Of a DNA stretch of 60,647 bases, positions 1 through 9,292 are shown piece by piece. This stretch comes from Pirellulales bacterium. GTDB lineage: Bacteria; Planctomycetota; Planctomycetia; Pirellulales; Thermoguttaceae. The stretch covers positions 1 through 60,647 of the forward strand of contig JAFGFF010000439.1 in the NCBI GenBank assembly GCA_016931075.1. The letters are read 5' to 3'. The translations under genes were made by a program, and so were the position numbers. How positions within the stretch are numbered: the first letter of the stretch is position 1; each line of letters opens with the position of its first letter. The notes below the pieces were generated by a model. The model saw nothing but the letters and a program-made list of their open reading frames with translations. It did no database searches and was not told where the DNA came from.

Positions 1-2271
1 CGGCGTGTAGACCAGCTCGGGCGTGGCGAAGTCGCCTTCCATCGTCTCGGGCAGCATCCAGACGCCCGTGCCCAGACGGTCGGTGAAATAGAGTCGCGAG
101 TCGGAGACGCCCAACGGGTTGCCGTCGGCCCAGAAGGCATAGAAACCGTCGTCGGCGTCAACCGGCTGCCGGGCGTAAGTGTGGTTGTACTCGCTGTCAT
201 GGGTCAATTGACGGATCTGCTCCCAGGTGGCTCCTTCGTCTTGGCTGATCCACATGACCATGTCGCCGCCCGTGCAGTACTCCTGCGGCCCGGGCTCCGT
301 CGGGGCGATCACGCGCCAGGTCCCGTCGTCCTCGACGTACAGCGGGCCGAAGTCGTAGTCGTGGTCGGCCGTGAAAGCGTCGCGAATGATCCAGTCCGTC
401 CCGCTCCAGTGCGCCGTGTGGTAGGTCCGCGGGTCGCCGGTTGGGCCAGGCTGCCAATCGTACGACGTCATGTAGAACAGGATCGGTTTGGCCTCGGCGT
501 CGTATTGGATGTCCTTCAGGTAGACCCGCAGGCCTTCCGACTGATAGTCGTGCACCAACGCGGCGTTGGTCACGGTCGTGACGGGCGTCGTCAGACTCGT
601 GCCGCCGGCCGTGGTCCACGTCTGGCCCATGTCGCTCGTCTCCATGTAGTAGAGATTCGTGCGATCGTTGACCACGTTGTTAGGGTGATAGTTGAAGCAG
701 GTGCCGACTTTCTGGCCGGAGACGGCGCTGACTTGATATTGTCCACCGGGCATCCGGGCGATCTCCGGACGGGCGTTCCAGTCGTAATCCCAATTCACAC
801 CATCGCTGCTCGTGTTGAAACAGAGCGTCCGGCCGTCGTTTGTGTAGAGCGTGTGCAGAAACAGAAATCCCTGGCCGTCGACATACAGCGGCTGCCCGTA
901 GGAGAAATTGTTGTTCGCGCCCGCGGGCAACGACACGATGGTCTCGAAGCTGGAGATCGAGTAGGGTTCACGGCTACGGCTAATGTAGGCGGGCCGGGTG
1001 GTGCCGTGCGCGTTCGAGAAGATGAAGATGTACCCTTCCGGATCGAGCATGATGCACGGGTTGTCGTGCGCATCGGTCGTGGCCTTGTCGAGCAGAATCC
1101 TCGGGCGGGCGACCTGACCCGTCTCGTGGTCGAAGTACGAAATCATGTGGTAGATCGTGCTGTTGCTCGCGTTCGTGCCGCCGTAGACGAAGAAGGTCTT
1201 GTTCGCCTCCTCGGAGTAATAGGCGTGAGGCGCGATTTGCTGCGGATAGGTAGCGAATCCACCGGAGTACTTGTAGTTGTACGGGGGACCGACCCACTGG
1301 TTCTGGTACCAGATGCCGTGGAATCCGTCGGCCGTGGGCAACTCGGGCGGTTCGGTCGCGCCGTTGTCGAGGATCTGGACCGAATCGAGCGAGAAGGCCC
1401 GGTCGTCGGCCGGCCGATTGCCCTTGCCGCCGAAGTGGAGATACCGCCCGACTGAGTAGGACGACGTGCGGAATCCGAGCCCCGAATAGGAGACGGGCGA
1501 AAACGCGTCGGTCGGCGACGAAACTTCGACGCCGTAGGAGCGGGTGACCGGGTCGATGTGGACGGTGAAGTCGTAAGTTCGGCCGGTGGCCAATTCGACG
1601 CCCGTGTCGACGAACCGGCTCGGGTCGTAGGCCCCGCTGTCACGAGCGCCGTTGTACAGGGCCCAGTGTTTGGCCGTGGCCGTGCCCTCGTCGTTTCCGA
1701 AAGCGAAGATCGCCCAACTGTTCTCCGCCCGTGTCCCGTTCACGAGGCTCGTGTTGTCGAAAAAGTAGTAGCGGTCCAGGGCGTTGACGAAGTTGCCCCC
1801 GGCCGACATGCTTTCGTCGATGCGGACCTGGAACTGGATCGTGTGAGGCAGCGCGGCGCTGAAATCGTCATAGTAGCTGTCGTAGGCTCGTGCAACGCAA
1901 GCCTGGCCGTAGTCGTCGTTGGTGACGATGCTGTCCATCTGGATATCGACGTCCAGATAGGCGCCGCCTGGCGGAAGCGGGGAGCCGGTCAAAACGCCGG
2001 CTGTCGTGACGGAACGGACCTCATTGACCATCCAGGGCGTGATCCAGCCGTCGCCGCTGGTGCCGGGATAGGCATCCACAACGGTGGTGGAATTGCCTCC
2101 GCTGAAGTCGGCCACGATGACTCCCAGAGCATCCCCCGCCATCAGGAGTATAGCCATCATCAGGCCGAAAACCCTTGCTGCCAGTCGAAATCGCAGGTTG
2201 CAGACCGCCAGAGACCCACTTCTGGAGGGGGATTCTAACAGGGGGCAAACATATCGGGGGAGTTGGAGCAT
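1..2271 (-). CDS. Secreted lectin-like + BNR-4 repeat protein, 3' end outside the window
   Basis: The frame stays open from about 2271 to the window edge, so the C-terminus is missing. After a hydrophobic signal segment (VFGLMMAILLMAG) comes a domain of about 240 residues with the pattern ADFSGGNST, GDGWITPWM, LDRYYFFD and DDRAFSLDSVQI. The same domain occurs in the proteins at 4259 and 5447. From about residue 315 the frame reads GIWYQNQ, YNYKYSGG, DHETGQVARPRILLDK and TTDAHDNP, closely matching the BNR-4 protein at 9293. The family is thought to act on or bind extracellular glycans; no substrate can be named. Start is uncertain: ATG at 2271 gives a basic n-region, while ATG at 2160 lies inside the hydrophobic segment. 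Neither has a clear SD. Confidence 0.75.
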   Translation of the reverse strand, partial: MLQLPRYVCPLLESPSRSGSLAVCNLRFRLAARVFGLMMAILLMAGDALGVIVADFSGGNSTTVVDAYPGTSGDGWITPWMVNEVRSVTTAGVLTGSPLPPGGAYLDVDIQMDSIVTNDDYGQACVARAYDSYYDDFSAALPHTIQFQVRIDESMSAGGNFVNALDRYYFFDNTSLVNGTRAENSWAIFAFGNDEGTATAKHWALYNGARDSGAYDPSRFVDTGVELATGRTYDFTVHIDPVTRSYGVEVSSPTDAFSPVSYSGLGFRTSSYSVGRYLHFGGKGNRPADDRAFSLDSVQILDNGATEPPELPTADGFHGIWYQNQWVGPPYNYKYSGGFATYPQQIAPHAYYSEEANKTFFVYGGTNASNSTIYHMISYFDHETGQVARPRILLDKATTDAHDNPCIMLDPEGYIFIFSNAHGTTRPAYISRSREPYSISSFETIVSLPAGANNNFSYGQPLYVDGQGFLFLHTLYTNDGRTLCFNTSSDGVNWDYDWNARPEIARMPGGQYQVSAVSGQKVGTCFNYHPNNVVNDRTNLYYMETSDMGQTWTTAGGTSLTTPVTTVTNAALVHDYQSEGLRVYLKDIQYDAEAKPILFYMTSYDWQPGPTGDPRTYHTAHWSGTDWIIRDAFTADHDYDFGPLYVEDDGTWRVIAPTEPGPQEYCTGGDMVMWISQDEGATWEQIRQLTHDSEYNHTYARQPVDADDGFYAFWADGNPLGVSDSRLYFTDRLGTGVWMLPETMEGDFATPELVYTP

Positions 2272-2470
2272 TGAACGATTCCGTCGACAAGAAATACGGC
2301 AGATCCCGCATCCACATTCGATTATCATTGCGCCACAAGCGTGGTCAATGAAGATTTGCGTCAGACGACTACGGCCTTGCGTCTTTCCGAAATCGGATGG
2401 GAGCCCGTCACGCGGCGGAAGAGAGCCCAGCGGGCTAAGTGTTACTGATCCTTCATGGTCAATCATCACT

Positions 2471-2540
2471 CGGGTGCCATGGGCGGCTTGTCCGCCCTTG
2501 CAGCGGGCCACAAGGGCGGACAAGCCGCCCATGGCACCCG
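2471..2540. repeat. Perfect 30-bp inverted repeat with 10-nt loop
   Basis: Arms at 2471-2500 and 2511-2540 are exact reverse complements (arm begins CGGGTGCCATGGGCGG), with loop CAGCGGGCCA. It sits between the divergently oriented left gene and the 3' end of the XylR-like gene at 2594. No T-tract follows on either side, so a REP/MITE-type palindrome is more likely than a simple terminator, although it could stop transcription coming out of the XylR-like gene. Confidence 0.8.
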
Positions 2541-2593
2541 ATCATTGGCAATGAGACAGTAAATACAGAATGGAGGATGTGCGGGTCGAGACT

Positions 2594-3775
2594 TCAGGCC
2601 CGATCGGGCCGGCTGGCGGCACGGAACTGCCCGGCGGTCAGGCCCGTCTTGCTCTTGAAAAGACCGCACATGTACTCGACGTGATTGAACCCGGCCAGTT
2701 GGGCGATGGTGCTCAACGGGTAGTCGGTGCGGATGAGGAGTTGCTTGACCCGATCGAGGCGGATGCGGACGATCTCGGCCCGGGGGGTGCTTTCGAGGTG
2801 TTTTGCGAAACGGCGCTCCAGGGTGCTTCGCGAGCAGCCGACGTGGCGCAGCACGTCTTCGACGTCGATCCCTTCGCAGGCGTGTTCGCGGATGAAATGG
2901 ACGGCGGCCGAGGTCGTCGGGTCGGGCACGGCCAGGACGTCGGTCGACTGCCGGACGATCAGGTCGGTGGGCGGCAAATGACGCCGGTGTGGATCGGCTG
3001 GCGCGCCCTGGAGCATCCGGTCAAGCACGGACGCCGCTTCGTAGCCGATCCGATCGGTGCTCAGCTCGATGCTGGAAAGGGGCGGATTGCACAGTTCGCA
3101 GACGACCGGGTCGTTGTCCACGCCGAGCACGGCCACCTCGTCGGGCACGGCCAGTCCGCAGAACCCGCATGCGGTCAAGACCTGCTGGCCGCGCACGTCG
3201 TTGGTCGCCAGAATGCCCACCGGTTTGGGCAGCGACTCAAGCCACGCACGAAGTCCCTCGTCTTGGGTGAGTTCATGTGACTCGATCGACGACGTGGTCG
3301 ATGTCCGAGGTCGACTGGGACCCGTCCAGACACTCACCTCGTATCCCCGCTTGGCAAGGTACTCGCTGAAGAAGGTACAGCGCTCTTCCGAGTAGTTCAC
3401 ACCCGAGTAGCCGCAGGCGGCGTAGTGCTGAAATCGGCGGTCAAGTAGGTGATCAGCCGCCATCCGGGTTACTGCCCGATTGTCGACTCCGATGCTCGGG
3501 ATGTCTTCCAAATCGAACGAGAGCCGCAGGTCGACCGTTGGCAGACCGGTCTGACGTACCTGACGCAGAAGCGTAGGGCTGTCGACCCGGGCGATGATGC
3601 CGTCTCCGTCCCAACCGCTTAGCCATCGGGGCGCCGATTCGCCCAGCGACCGCTCCTGGTGGTACAGGGCCCAGGGCCCATGCGCTTGGGCATACCGGGC
3701 AATTCCCCGTAAAACACTGCGTCCATAGCCCCGAGATGATTCGATCAGCAGGGCGATCTTCCAGCGTTTGGCCAT
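2594..3775 (-). CDS. XylR-type AraC-family transcriptional regulator
   Basis: 393 aa. Residues 1 to about 270 form a periplasmic-binding-protein-like sugar sensor of the LacI type (RGYGRSVLRGIARYA at the start, GILATNDVRG and VAVLGVDNDPVVCEL later). Residues about 290-388 are an AraC HTH pair (VGCSRSTLERRF, STIAQLAGFNHVEYMCGLFK). This PBP-then-AraC order is that of XylR, which binds a sugar and activates its catabolic genes. In planctomycetes it is common beside secreted carbohydrate proteins, which fits the neighbours here. The effector is unknown. No strong SD precedes the ATG, and no operator was recognised. Confidence 0.88.
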   Translation of the reverse strand: MAKRWKIALLIESSRGYGRSVLRGIARYAQAHGPWALYHQERSLGESAPRWLSGWDGDGIIARVDSPTLLRQVRQTGLPTVDLRLSFDLEDIPSIGVDNRAVTRMAADHLLDRRFQHYAACGYSGVNYSEERCTFFSEYLAKRGYEVSVWTGPSRPRTSTTSSIESHELTQDEGLRAWLESLPKPVGILATNDVRGQQVLTACGFCGLAVPDEVAVLGVDNDPVVCELCNPPLSSIELSTDRIGYEAASVLDRMLQGAPADPHRRHLPPTDLIVRQSTDVLAVPDPTTSAAVHFIREHACEGIDVEDVLRHVGCSRSTLERRFAKHLESTPRAEIVRIRLDRVKQLLIRTDYPLSTIAQLAGFNHVEYMCGLFKSKTGLTAGQFRAASRPDRA

Positions 3776-4258
3776 GGCGAAACTGGCGGGGTTGGATGCG
3801 GAGGGGAGCTCGAACCAGGGCCGGCGGCCCGCTGCATAATCTTAACACGTCGAGACCCGCTTGTCAGGTGCGTTCACCCCGCCGTCTGGAGCATTCGTGT
3901 CGACTCGCAGGCACTGCCGAGGGGGAAGAGGATGGTTGGGAAGGTTCCGACACAGGCTGGTCGAGAGGCGAAGCCATGAGCGAGGAATTGCACAATATGC
4001 TTTACTCCCTGCCCGAATCGCTCGATTTTCGAGCCATAGGCGCGACCAAAAACCTGATAACTTTCAGGAAATCTTGGATTGAAATTCGACGCGCAGCCGG
4101 CGACGCTTACGGGTGTGGGACGAGGTGGTCCGTTCTGGACGGCAAGTTGTCCCGCACGAGCAGAGCAGGGGACCAGAGGCGAGTGAGGCAGCCTCGAGCT
4201 GTCGTCGCCCGCCGCCAAACGGCATCTCATCATGTGTCCGCAACGAAGGAGGTCTGAA
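3776..4258. other. Intergenic, no gene recognised
   Basis: This 483-bp gap separates the divergent XylR-like and PEP-CTERM genes and presumably carries both promoters. Open frames here have no signal, motif or SD and look accidental. An AAGGAGGT SD at 4246-4252 serves the downstream gene. Confidence 0.6.
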
Positions 4259-5203
4259 ATGAGCCATCGCTTCTACATGGCCGTGGTTACCTCGATGGGT
4301 GTTTTCCTGCTCCTGGCGGCCGTGCCCGCAAACGCCGAAGTCGTCGCCGAGTTCAACGGCGGAGGATCGAACGCCGCTCCGGTTGTCGACGTCCCCGACG
4401 CCTACTACGGCATGGTTGGCGACGGCTGGGCCACTGAGTGGATCGAGTCCATTAGCAGCACCGTGACCTACACGGTGACGACGGAGAACTCTAACCCCTT
4501 GGGTGTCGGGACGGGCAATTACCTGAACCTCGTTGCCGATTCAGGCGGGACCGGCAAGGGGGCCTCGGTCGGTCGCTCTTGGACCGACGGCGTCGATCTG
4601 GCAATGTCTCACACCATCGAGTTCAAGTACCGTGTGGATGAAGACATCACCGGCGCGAACACCACCTTCACGAACTCGAACGACCGGTATCAGCTCTTCG
4701 ACCAGGGCTACGAACGTACGACGGCCAACGGGGATACCTCCTGGCTCGTCGGCTGCTATGGCGGCGAACTTGGCGGGATTGATCCGTCGAAAGTCGGGAA
4801 ATGGGTCGTCTACAACGGAGAAAACAACAACACGGCCTTCGACGACGCCCACAACCTGAGTACGGGGATCACCGTGACGCCGGGCACGACGTACGACTTC
4901 CGCATCGACGTCAACGCGGAAGCGAAGACCTGGAATGTGACGATCGGCGTCGACGGAACCGTCTTGTACGACTCGACGCAGGATCCGAACGTCGTCAATC
5001 CGAACGGCCTGGGCTGGCGGACCGCCAGCGAGACGGTCGGCGGAAGGCTCACCTTCGGATCCTACTCGAGCGCATCGAACGACTTCCGGATGTACTCGAT
5101 CGACTCGATCCACGTTAGCCAGGTGCCCGAGCCGTCCACGCTGGCCATGCTGATGGCCCTTGTCGCGGCCGGTTTCTGGGCGTTTCATTGTTCTCGACGC
5201 TAG
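4259..5203 (+). CDS. PEP-CTERM secreted protein with lectin-like domain
   Basis: 314 aa. ATG at 4259 follows a near-perfect SD (AAGGAGGT). The signal peptide runs to about residue 26 (VPANA, then EVVAEF). The body is one copy of the GGGSNAAPVV / GDGWATEWIE / NDRYQLFD / TTANGDTSWL / YNGENNNTAF / GLGWRTAS domain, likely a jelly-roll (LamG/concanavalin-like) fold. The C-terminus is a PEP-CTERM sorting signal: VPEPS, a hydrophobic helix and a basic end. Such proteins are exported and anchored through exosortase. It shares about half its residues with the first half of the next gene, so the two arose by duplication. Ligand unknown. Confidence 0.85.
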   Translation: MSHRFYMAVVTSMGVFLLLAAVPANAEVVAEFNGGGSNAAPVVDVPDAYYGMVGDGWATEWIESISSTVTYTVTTENSNPLGVGTGNYLNLVADSGGTGKGASVGRSWTDGVDLAMSHTIEFKYRVDEDITGANTTFTNSNDRYQLFDQGYERTTANGDTSWLVGCYGGELGGIDPSKVGKWVVYNGENNNTAFDDAHNLSTGITVTPGTTYDFRIDVNAEAKTWNVTIGVDGTVLYDSTQDPNVVNPNGLGWRTASETVGGRLTFGSYSSASNDFRMYSIDSIHVSQVPEPSTLAMLMALVAAGFWAFHCSRR

Positions 5204-5446
5204 ACCCTTGTGGGAGATGGCATCGAATTGGAACAAACGGAGGCGTTGGTTGTATTGGATCACCCGGGGGGGTGACTCGTGGCGTGCCGGGACGCACAAT
5301 CGCCAAGGCGCCCGGCGCGCCGCGAGCGGCAGGAGGTCAATGAAACGATTTTGGTCTCGACGCGTCATTCTGCATGTGTGCCTTGCGAATCACCGCCAAA
5401 CGAGACGGTCTGATCACGACACCTTTTCACGGAGTTGAACAGAAAG

Positions 5447-7363
5447 ATGAAATACTCACTTGGCATTGCGATCGTTGTGCTGGCGGCGACGCTTCTGGTC
5501 GCTCCGGCTGAGGCCGTCGAAGTGGTCGCCAATTTCGACGGCGGTGGTTCCAGCACGGCGCCTGTCACGGACGTCGTCGACGCCTACGTCGGCATGGCAG
5601 GCGATGGCTGGGCGGCCGAATGGATCGAGGCGGTTAGCAGCACTACGAGCATTACCTTGAACGCCGTCACGGACAATGCAAACCCACTGGCCGTCGGGAC
5701 CGGCAACTATCTGGACTTCACGACAACCTGCACGGCTTCGAACAAGGGGGCGTCGATAGGCCGTGACGTCGACATCGATCTCTCGGAACCGCACTGCATC
5801 GACTTCTCGTACCGTGTGGATGAGGACATCACGGGGGGCGGTACTACGTTCACCACAGCGAACGACCGGTATCAACTCTTCGACACCCCCTATTCGAGAA
5901 CCACGGCCAACGGGGACACCTCGTGGCTCATTGGCTGCTACGGCGGAGAGCTTGGTGGAATCGACCCGTCGAAAGTCGGAAAGTGGGTTGTTTACAACGG
6001 CGAAAATAACGGAACTGCCTTCGACGACGTCCACAATCTGGACACCGGAATCATGGTGACCCCGAACACCGTGTATGACTTCCACATCGACGTCGACACG
6101 GTGGGCAAGACCTGGGACGTCACGATTGGCACAGGCGGTGCGACGCTTTACGACTCGACCGTCTTGAACCCCGGTGGTCTCGGCTGGCGAACTAGCGCCG
6201 CCACCGTCGGCGGACGGGTCAATTTCGGAACCTATTCCAGCGCCGTTGACGACTCGCGCGAGTTCTCGCTCGACAGTGTCAAGGTCACGGGGTCGCCCAA
6301 CGCGCCGTATGGAGGAATGCAGACGGTCGCCGCGCACTTCTCCGGCGGGAACTCGACTGCGGTGGTCGATGGCTATACGGGCATGGCCGGCGACGGGTGG
6401 AAAACGCCCTGGATCGAACACGCCGGCAGCACGGCGAGTATTTCGGCTACGGTCCTGTCCGGCACCGGGCTCAAGGGAGAACCGAACGACGACTACCTGA
6501 GCGTCACCACGTCTCGCACCGACACGGGCGTCGACACGGCCGGCGTTATTCGCAACTACAAGACGACCGCCGCGCCTGGAATCGACTGGTCGCGCGATCA
6601 CACGATCCAATTCACCGTTCGTATCGACGAGGATCTCGACTACGGATTCATGTTCCTCGATTTCGACGACCGGTACACGTTCTACGATTCGTCGGAGGTT
6701 CGTTCAGGCACGACCGCGAACCTAACGTGGCTGGTGTCGGCCTACGCGGCCGCTGGGGATTACGCCTCGGAGGATATCGTCGGCGAATGGAGCTTCTACG
6801 ACGGAGACAAGCTGGGCAGCGGCTTGGATATTGCCCGGAACGTCGACACCGACATCCCGATCGAGACGAACGGCGTGTACGACTTCACGATCGTCGTCAA
6901 TCCGGAGGACCAGACCTACGTCGCGACAGTGGCTTATGGCGAATCCTCCTTCACGAGCGGTGTCTTGGGGTGGAGGACTTCGGCGATCACCGTCGGAGGC
7001 AACCTCACATTCTCGGGACGCAGTTCGGGCGCCGACGACGTTCGCGCCTTTTCACTCGATTCGCTGATCATCACACAGGAGGCGCAATCCGATCTGCCTG
7101 GCGACGCCGACCGCAACGGGGTCGTCAACGAGGTGGATGTTCGGCGTCTGGCACAGAACTGGCTGAAAACGGAGGGAGTCGGCTGGGGCGAGGGCGACTT
7201 CAACGGCGACGGCATCGTGAACGACCTGGACGCCTCGATCCTCGCGGCGCATTGGAACATGACGAGTGAGGGATTGTCGGTGCCGGAGCCCGGCACGCTG
7301 GCGCTCTTGGCCCTTGGCCTGGCGACCTTACTCGCCGGACGCTGGCGCCGCCGAGAGAAGTAG
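5447..7363 (+). CDS. Two-domain lectin-like PEP-CTERM protein with dockerin-like calcium repeats
   Basis: 638 aa from ATG at 5447; a TTG 12 nt upstream is less likely. Signal peptide to about residue 23 (LLVAPAEA). Residues about 24-285 form one lectin-like domain, nearly a paralogue of the previous protein. Residues about 291-545 form a second, diverged copy (FSGGNSTAVVD, GDGWKTPWIE, DDRYTFYD) closer to the domain at 1-2271. Residues about 548-605 hold two dockerin-type EF-hand loops (GDADRNGVVNEVDV and GDFNGDGIVNDLDA). A PEP-CTERM tail (VPEPGTLALLALGL, basic end) closes the protein. It is probably a surface glycan-binding or assembly protein. Confidence 0.86.
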   Translation: MKYSLGIAIVVLAATLLVAPAEAVEVVANFDGGGSSTAPVTDVVDAYVGMAGDGWAAEWIEAVSSTTSITLNAVTDNANPLAVGTGNYLDFTTTCTASNKGASIGRDVDIDLSEPHCIDFSYRVDEDITGGGTTFTTANDRYQLFDTPYSRTTANGDTSWLIGCYGGELGGIDPSKVGKWVVYNGENNGTAFDDVHNLDTGIMVTPNTVYDFHIDVDTVGKTWDVTIGTGGATLYDSTVLNPGGLGWRTSAATVGGRVNFGTYSSAVDDSREFSLDSVKVTGSPNAPYGGMQTVAAHFSGGNSTAVVDGYTGMAGDGWKTPWIEHAGSTASISATVLSGTGLKGEPNDDYLSVTTSRTDTGVDTAGVIRNYKTTAAPGIDWSRDHTIQFTVRIDEDLDYGFMFLDFDDRYTFYDSSEVRSGTTANLTWLVSAYAAAGDYASEDIVGEWSFYDGDKLGSGLDIARNVDTDIPIETNGVYDFTIVVNPEDQTYVATVAYGESSFTSGVLGWRTSAITVGGNLTFSGRSSGADDVRAFSLDSLIITQEAQSDLPGDADRNGVVNEVDVRRLAQNWLKTEGVGWGEGDFNGDGIVNDLDASILAAHWNMTSEGLSVPEPGTLALLALGLATLLAGRWRRREK

Positions 7364-7495
7364 GGGCTCACAAGAGCGCATTCGACGCTCGGGAACCAAA
7401 TCACCAAGGCAGTCCAGGGGGGTGGGGAGGGCGCGAGGCAGGCCAGGAGGCTATCGCCAACACATGCGGCGGTAGCAACCAGGCGCGCCGAGAGG

Positions 7496-7523
7496 GCGCC
7501 TCGTCTAGATAGACGACGGCGCT
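7496..7523. other. GC-rich stem-loop upstream of the DUF1559 gene
   Basis: TCGTCT and AGACGA pair around loop AGAT, extended by GCGCC/GGCGC with one bulge. There is no T-tract. It may end the upstream transcript or shape the leader of the gene at 7620. Confidence 0.3.
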
Positions 7524-7619
7524 CGGAATCACGAAACAGAGACGAGCGTGGCCCGGGGGCTCGGGTCTTCGGCGACCCGAGTTCCCAGGGGCCACGATTC
7601 GCGGACAGGAGGTTGTCCC

Positions 7620-8552
7620 ATGTTGCGTCGCCGATGGGCGTTCACCCTGGTCGAGTTGCTGGTCGTCATCGCGATCATCGGGATCTTGATCGCGTTGCTC
7701 CTGCCGGCCGTGCAGGCCGCGCGCGAGGCCGCCCGACGGATCCAATGCTCGAACCATCTCAAACAAATCGGCCTGGCGCTGGCCAACTACGAGGGCGTCC
7801 ACAAGGTGTATCCGCCGGGTCGGGTGGGGCACGATGAGCACGGCTCGGCGAGTCTGGCGCCGGAACAGAAGGTCGGCACCAGCGGGATGGTCATGATCCT
7901 GCCGCAACTCGAGTTGCAGTCGATCTACGATATGTTTGATTTCAACAAGGGACCCTGGCCTTACGGTTCCTCGTGGCTGGCCACGATGGCCGACGCCATT
8001 GCCCAGCGTCCGCCCGTCTTCGTGTGTCCCAGCGATGAGGCTGAACCCTACTCGATTGAACCCAAGGTGAACACGGCCTATTCGACCTACGGGCTTCCGG
8101 CGGCCACGGGCAGCTATGCGTTCTGCTCCGGCTCGATCGGGGCGGCGGGTGGTCTGGAACAGGACATCAAGTACGACAACACGGGAGTGTTCTACTACGT
8201 GGTGTCGCACTCGGTTCGCGACATCACCGACGGCGTGAGCAAGACGTTCTTCGCCGGCGAGGTCTTCGCCGGACACACCCAGGACTCGTCGAACATCTGG
8301 AGCCGCGGGCTGCGCGAAATGGACACGCTCCGGTCAACCTCGAATCCTATGAACTCCTGGCCGGGCGATCCGATTGCCATGACCAACTACGGCCTTCACG
8401 TCAACGGGGCGTTTGCCAGCCGGCATCCGGGCGGAGCCAACTTCGTCTTCGGCGACGGCCACGTGGCTTTTGTCGAGGAGAACATCGACGCCTTCGTGTA
8501 CATGGGTCTTTCCACGCGAAACGGACAGGAAGCCATCAATGATTCCGAATAG
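7620..8552 (+). CDS. DUF1559 prepilin-like protein with H-X9-DG C-terminal motif
   Basis: 310 aa. The start is fixed by AGGAGG at 7607-7612. The N-terminus is a type IV prepilin/pseudopilin signal (RRRWAFTLVELLVVIAIIGI) followed by the family signature LLPAVQAAREAARRIQC and NHLKQIGLALANY. Near residue 268 it has HPGGANFVFGDGHV, the H-X9-DG motif typical of the very large planctomycete DUF1559 family. It is probably processed by a prepilin peptidase and displayed at the envelope. Its 3' end overlaps the next gene by 14 nt, so the two are very likely cotranslated. Function within the family is not established. Confidence 0.92.
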   Translation: MLRRRWAFTLVELLVVIAIIGILIALLLPAVQAAREAARRIQCSNHLKQIGLALANYEGVHKVYPPGRVGHDEHGSASLAPEQKVGTSGMVMILPQLELQSIYDMFDFNKGPWPYGSSWLATMADAIAQRPPVFVCPSDEAEPYSIEPKVNTAYSTYGLPAATGSYAFCSGSIGAAGGLEQDIKYDNTGVFYYVVSHSVRDITDGVSKTFFAGEVFAGHTQDSSNIWSRGLREMDTLRSTSNPMNSWPGDPIAMTNYGLHVNGAFASRHPGGANFVFGDGHVAFVEENIDAFVYMGLSTRNGQEAINDSE

Positions 8553-8991
8553 TGCCTCGTGCACTAGGAAGTGTGCCCTGGCCGTGGTTGCTTTCCTCGG
8601 TCTGATCCTGACGACCGGGTGTGGCGACGACCGGCCCAAGACCGTGCCTGTGTCCGGCCAGGTTCTCATTGACGGAAAGCCGCTGACGTGCGGGGCCATC
8701 CGGATTCTTCCCCAGGGCGCCCGACCTGCGACGGCCAAGATCGGGCCCGACGGCCGATTCACGTTCAAAACATTCGAGGATGGAGACGGTGTGGTTCTCG
8801 GGACCCATCAGGTGATCGTCTTCGGAACCGATGATCTCGGTTCGCCGACGGCTAAGTGGTATGCCCCGAAAAAATACGCCGATCCGGCCACCTCGGGCCT
8901 GACCGTCACGATCACCGAGCAGACCGATTCGCTGCCGATCAACCTGACGTGGGGCGACGCCAAGCCGTCGGGCCGCGGCGCCGCGAAGTAG
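8539..8991 (+). CDS. Small lipoprotein with carboxypeptidase-regulatory-like domain
   Basis: 150 aa. ATG at 8539 lies inside the end of the DUF1559 gene with AGGAAG 7 nt upstream. The signal peptide ends in a lipobox-like LTTGC (Cys near residue 28). The body (VSGQVLIDGKPLTCGAI, GPDGRFTF, VVLGTHQVIV) is the transthyretin/CarboxypepD_reg beta-sandwich usual in planctomycete lipoproteins paired with DUF1559 genes. Its role is unknown but the pairing is recurrent in the phylum. Confidence 0.83.
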   Translation: MIPNSASCTRKCALAVVAFLGLILTTGCGDDRPKTVPVSGQVLIDGKPLTCGAIRILPQGARPATAKIGPDGRFTFKTFEDGDGVVLGTHQVIVFGTDDLGSPTAKWYAPKKYADPATSGLTVTITEQTDSLPINLTWGDAKPSGRGAAK

Positions 8992-9292
8992 ACATAAACG
9001 TCAAACGCGGGTGCGTGCCGTGACGCATTTACCGATTGACTGTGACGAAAAAGCTCATTGACCCCGCCGACGCAGGGGCAATAGCATGAGAGCATCGGCA
9101 GCCAGACAGTCCGTCCACTGTTCGACGCATTTTTATTGATTCCTGCATAGTCAAAGTTCGTGCTTCACCGCCGATGGGCTGCTTCGCGGCCCGATCGGTT
9201 CCCCCGGTTAGTGGAAAACGTTCATTGGCAATGCAGACCTCAATAGTGCCCCGTGTTTTCCCTCCCTCCCACGAGTCCCACGAGTCCCTCCC
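8992..9292. other. Intergenic, no gene recognised
   Basis: 301 bp. Just before the next ATG is a pyrimidine-rich stretch with a tandem CACGAGTCC repeat and no SD, so translation of the gene at 9293 starts without an obvious ribosome-binding site. Confidence 0.5.

Noticed and set aside
181-1455. Long plus-strand open frame of 424 codons
   Set aside because: Its translation is valine/arginine-rich shadow sequence. The minus strand encodes a coherent lectin-like/BNR-4 protein that matches 9293-10702.
5456-6610. 384-codon minus-strand frame opposite the lectin-like PEP-CTERM gene
   Set aside because: Composition is typical of antisense frames in GC-rich genes; no signal, motif or SD. A similar shadow lies opposite the 4259 gene because the two genes are paralogous.
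7401-8276. 291-codon minus-strand frame opposite the DUF1559 gene
   Set aside because: Antisense shadow; the plus strand carries the full prepilin and H-X9-DG signatures.
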